This document shows, in pieces, positions 61,166-64,000 of a stretch of 64,000 nt of DNA. A program made the position numbers and the translations under genes. The notes under the pieces were generated by a model. It did no database searches, was not told the DNA's origin, and saw only the letters and a program-made list of their open reading frames with translations. Origin of the DNA: Thermoanaerobaculia bacterium (lineage in GTDB: Bacteria; Acidobacteriota; Thermoanaerobaculia; Multivoradales; Multivoraceae). Within the stretch, counting starts at the first letter, position 1, and each line of letters starts with the position of its first letter. The stretch covers positions 1 to 64,000 of the forward strand of contig JAJDUI010000006.1 in the NCBI GenBank assembly GCA_022826745.1, read 5' to 3'.

Positions 61166-62644
61166 GTGCGCCGGTTCTTCAACGCCGCGTTTCTGCTCCT
61201 CGCCGGCTGTGCCGACGGCGCCCCCGACACGGCCGCCCCGGACCCCCTCCCCAACATCGTCCTGATCGTCCCGGACGATCTCGGCCGCCACGACGTCAGC
61301 TTTCACGGCGGCGAGATCGCCACGCCGAACATCGATCGGATTGCCGCCGAGGGCGTGCGGCTCGAGCGGTTCTACAGCGCGCCGGTCTGTTCGCCGACCC
61401 GGGCCGGCCTGATGACGGGTCGCTATCCGATCCGGTTCGGCCTGATGCGGGCGGTGATCGCTCCCTGGCGCGACTACGGCATGGACACCTCGGAGACCAC
61501 GTTGCCGGAGGTCCTGGCCAGGGCCGGCTACGAACACCGCGGCATCTTCGGCAAGTGGCACCTCGGCCACTTCGAGCGCAAGTTCCACCCGCTGCGCCGC
61601 GGCTTCACTGAGTTCGTCGGTCACAACACGGCGGTCGACTACTTCACGAAGGAACGCGAGGGCGAACGCGACTGGAGCCACGACTACGAGTCCGTCGACG
61701 AGGAGGGCTACGTGACGGACCTGCTGGCCGAGCACGCGGTCCGCTTCATCGACCGGCACGCCGGCGGCGAGGCGCCGTTCTTCCTCTACGTCCCGTTCAG
61801 TGCACCGCACTCGCCGATCCAGGCCAAGGAGGAGGACCTGCCGCTGTATGCCGACCTGGAGGCGATCGAGTCGCCCCGCGGCTGGGAGGAATCGACCGCC
61901 GGCCGGCCGCTGGCCGCCGACGAACAGCGGCGGGACCGACGGCGGGTTCATGCGGCGATGGTTCACTCGCTCGACGAGGGCGTCGGCCGCATTCTCCAGG
62001 CGATCGACGATCACGCGATCTCCGAGAACACGCTCGTCCTCTTCTTCAGCGACAACGGCGGCTCCGTCGGTATCGGCGACAACGGCCCGTACCGGGGCGC
62101 CAAGGGCAGCGTCTTCGAGGGCGGCACGCGGGTCGCCGCGGCTGCCAGGTGGCCGGCCGGGAACATGACCGGCGGCGGCCGGATCGACGCGCCGATGTCC
62201 TACATCGACGTCCTGCCGACGCTGATGGGAATCGCTGGCATCGACGACCATGGCGGCAAGCCGCTCGACGGCGTCGACGTCGGCGACGTGCTCACGGGCG
62301 CCGCCCAGGCCGGGCCGGAGCGCGATCTCTACTCCTTCATCGCCCAGCTCGACCCGGAGCGCGAGCAGGTCTCGGTGACGGAGGGCGAATGGAAGCTAGT
62401 CGTCGTCGGGCCGCCGCTGGTCCGGGAAGGCGCGGTGGACGCGTCGAGAATGATGCTGTTCCGGCTGGCCGAGGATCCGCTCGAAGAGCGCGACGTCTCG
62501 GCTGAACATCCCGAGCTGGTGGCCCGCATGCTCGAGAAAGCGGCCGCTTTCCGGGCCCTGCAGCCGCCAAACCCGGTGGCGCCGTTCCTTGCCGGCCGCC
62601 AGGGCTTCAAGCCGCCGCCGAACTGGCAGTTCGGGGACGAGTAG
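61166..62644 (+). CDS. sulfatase 1 (type I, formylglycine-dependent), lipoprotein
   Basis: 492-residue arylsulfatase-family enzyme that would release sulfate from a sulfated sugar or aryl ester. The signal peptide ends L-L-A-G-C15. The active-site motif C75-SPTR is the cysteine form that must be converted to formylglycine. Metal ligands include D37-D38 (IVPDDLG) and the FFSDNGG segment; GKWHLGHFE carries the basic residues. The GTG start is at 61166. Its stop overlaps the start of the second sulfatase by one base. The maturation enzyme is not in the window. Confidence 0.93.
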   Translation: MRRFFNAAFLLLAGCADGAPDTAAPDPLPNIVLIVPDDLGRHDVSFHGGEIATPNIDRIAAEGVRLERFYSAPVCSPTRAGLMTGRYPIRFGLMRAVIAPWRDYGMDTSETTLPEVLARAGYEHRGIFGKWHLGHFERKFHPLRRGFTEFVGHNTAVDYFTKEREGERDWSHDYESVDEEGYVTDLLAEHAVRFIDRHAGGEAPFFLYVPFSAPHSPIQAKEEDLPLYADLEAIESPRGWEESTAGRPLAADEQRRDRRRVHAAMVHSLDEGVGRILQAIDDHAISENTLVLFFSDNGGSVGIGDNGPYRGAKGSVFEGGTRVAAAARWPAGNMTGGGRIDAPMSYIDVLPTLMGIAGIDDHGGKPLDGVDVGDVLTGAAQAGPERDLYSFIAQLDPEREQVSVTEGEWKLVVVGPPLVREGAVDASRMMLFRLAEDPLEERDVSAEHPELVARMLEKAAAFRALQPPNPVAPFLAGRQGFKPPPNWQFGDE

Positions 62645-63984
62645 TGGACGGCTCCTGGCGTTGGTTGCCGCCGATCCTGTTCGCGCTGGCGGTGGGCTGC
62701 GCGGTGGCGCCGGAGACGGACGGGAGCGTTACGAGCGAGGCGGCGCGGCCGAACATCCTTCTCATCCTGATCGACGACCTGGGCTTCGAAGCGATCGGTG
62801 CCTACGGGGGCGCGTCGTACCAGACTCCGAACATCGATCGTCTGGCCGCGGACGGGGTTCGCTTCACCCACGCTTACTCCACCCCGCTGTGCTCGCCGTC
62901 GCGGATGAAGCTGATGACCGGCCGCTACAACAGCCGCAACTACACCGAGTGGGGCGTGCTGCCGCACGAGGAGGTCACCTTCGCCAACCTGCTGAGCGAA
63001 GCCGGCTACGCGACCTTCCTGACAGGAAAGTGGCAGCTCTCCGGATTCCAACTGGGATGGAGGGAGGACTGCTGCGTGGGCCAGGGGCAGACGCCGGAAG
63101 AAGCCGGCTTCGACGACTACCTGGTCTGGCACTACCACGAGAAGGGCGAACGGTACGCCGATCCTCTCCTGTGGGGACCGGACGACGAAGGTGGGGTCTT
63201 CGAAGGCGGGTACGGCCCGGATCTCTTCGTCGACTTCCTCCTGGAGAGGATCGAGGCGCAGGTCAGGGAAGAGCCCGAACGGCCGTTCGCCGCCTACCAC
63301 TCGATGGCGCTGGTCCACGATCCGTTCGTGCCGACCCCCGACAGCTCGGACTGGAACGTCGACCGCGGCGCCCGGGATCCGGCCTACTTCCCCGACATGG
63401 TGGCCTACACGGACAAGCTGATCGGCCGCCTGGTCGGCAGGCTGGAAGAGCTGGGCATCCGGGACGACACCCTCATCCTGCTGACCGCCGACAACGGCAC
63501 GCCCCGGCAGATCACCAGCGCGCTGCGGGACGGGACCGTGGTGCCGGGAGGCAAGGGACGGACGATCGACTACGGCGTCCACGTGCCATTCATCGCCTCC
63601 TGGCCGGCGGGGTTCGAGGGCGGCCGGACGTCGGGCGCCCTGGTCGACCTGGCGGACTTCCTGCCCTCGATGGTCGAAGCGGCCGGTGCGGCACTGCCGG
63701 ACGACCGGGTCATCGACGGCAGGAGTTTCCTTCCGGTGCTGCGGGGCGAAAGAGACTCCGCCCGCGACTGGGTCTTCACCGACTTCAGGCCGCGCTTCCT
63801 GAGGATCCCGGAAGTGACCTTCGTCCAGGACCGCCGCTACAAGCTCTATGACGACGGCCGCTTCTTCGACTACGAGAGCGACGTGGAGGAGGAGAATCCT
63901 CTCGACGCCGACAATCTGACGGAAGAGGCGGCCGCGGCCATGGCCCGACTGCGCGCCGCGATGGCTGAGGGCCTTGGCGGGTAG
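62644..63984 (+). CDS. sulfatase 2 (type I, formylglycine-dependent), lipoprotein
   Basis: 446-residue sulfatase with active-site C83-SPSR, metal-binding ILIDDLG near the N-terminus, GKWQLSGF and LLTADNGTPRQI. A lipoprotein signal (ALAVGC) sends it to the envelope. GTG 62644 shares a base with the stop of sulfatase 1. The two enzymes differ widely in sequence, so they probably act on different linkages of one sulfated polymer. The stop at 63982-63984 lies 16 bases from the window edge. Confidence 0.93.
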   Translation: MDGSWRWLPPILFALAVGCAVAPETDGSVTSEAARPNILLILIDDLGFEAIGAYGGASYQTPNIDRLAADGVRFTHAYSTPLCSPSRMKLMTGRYNSRNYTEWGVLPHEEVTFANLLSEAGYATFLTGKWQLSGFQLGWREDCCVGQGQTPEEAGFDDYLVWHYHEKGERYADPLLWGPDDEGGVFEGGYGPDLFVDFLLERIEAQVREEPERPFAAYHSMALVHDPFVPTPDSSDWNVDRGARDPAYFPDMVAYTDKLIGRLVGRLEELGIRDDTLILLTADNGTPRQITSALRDGTVVPGGKGRTIDYGVHVPFIASWPAGFEGGRTSGALVDLADFLPSMVEAAGAALPDDRVIDGRSFLPVLRGERDSARDWVFTDFRPRFLRIPEVTFVQDRRYKLYDDGRFFDYESDVEEENPLDADNLTEEAAAAMARLRAAMAEGLGG

Positions 63985-64000
63985 TCACGGCCGGCGACGA

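Overview
This is a high-GC, gene-dense window from a Gram-negative chromosome. The gene mix resembles uncultured, probably marine or sponge-associated Acidobacteriota (Thermoanaerobaculia-like). It includes a paired DUF1592/DUF1552 cytochrome system, a DUF5916 barrel, many BlaI/M56-type and CarboxypepD_reg-type proteins, a PVC-type heme/HEAT protein, secreted dipeptidases and tandem sulfatases. That placement is inferred from gene content only; no rRNA or tRNA gene was recognised. Starts are often GTG or TTG, and many gene pairs overlap by the four bases GTGA or ATGA.

Layout. 0.1-4.4 kb: RND efflux permease and a dienelactone-hydrolase-like esterase. 4.6-8.3 kb: DUF1592-type cytochrome and its Tat-exported DUF1552 partner. 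8.4-12.4 kb: a double-domain CaiB/BaiF CoA-transferase converging on an acyl-CoA carboxylase beta subunit. 12.4-21.1 kb: the most unusual segment. Two nearly identical secreted proteins lie in inverted orientation around a blaI - M56 sensor - LuxR-type operon and a 1038-residue repeat protein. The first copy is preceded by a duplicate of the blaI promoter, its operator-like dyad and the first codons of blaI. 21.4-22.7 kb: small proteins and non-coding DNA with a structured leader. 22.7-29 kb: amidohydrolase, DUF5916 barrel, LemA and M48 protease. 28.9-31.1 kb: NatA/NatB-like ABC exporter. 31.3-34.4 kb: exported haloalkane dehalogenase, a DUF1697 remnant, a P-loop kinase-like protein, a ParB-like protein and a VOC protein. 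34.4-42.5 kb: PLP decarboxylase, then a three-gene operon (DUF6807-dehydrogenase-HEAT-heme fusion, Gfo/Idh/MocA oxidoreductase, MFS carrier) that looks like a carbohydrate-use unit. 42.7-43.6 kb: RelE-type toxin-antitoxin next to a deletion scar joining pieces of a sigma-54 regulator and a histidine kinase. 43.6-48.5 kb: retropepsin-like protein, quinone-type oxidoreductase, M19 dipeptidase and a secreted unknown. 48.5-49.0 kb: a long non-coding stretch with a large inverted repeat. 49.0-51.2 kb: an M15-like protein coupled to an ADP-ribosylglycohydrolase. 51.2-56.8 kb: hydrolase, exported Xaa-Pro peptidase, class I fumarase and aldose epimerase. 56.9-61.2 kb: MacAB/Lol-like tripartite ABC system. 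61.2-64 kb: two sulfatases.

The genes fit a heterotroph degrading sulfated or oxidised polymers and peptides at its envelope. Hairpin-rich intergenic modules of one repeat family occur at about 4.5, 10.8, 33.5 and 48.9 kb. The best candidates for undescribed biology are the BlaI-controlled locus with its duplicated promoter and inverted paralogues, and the M15-like/ADP-ribosylglycohydrolase operon.
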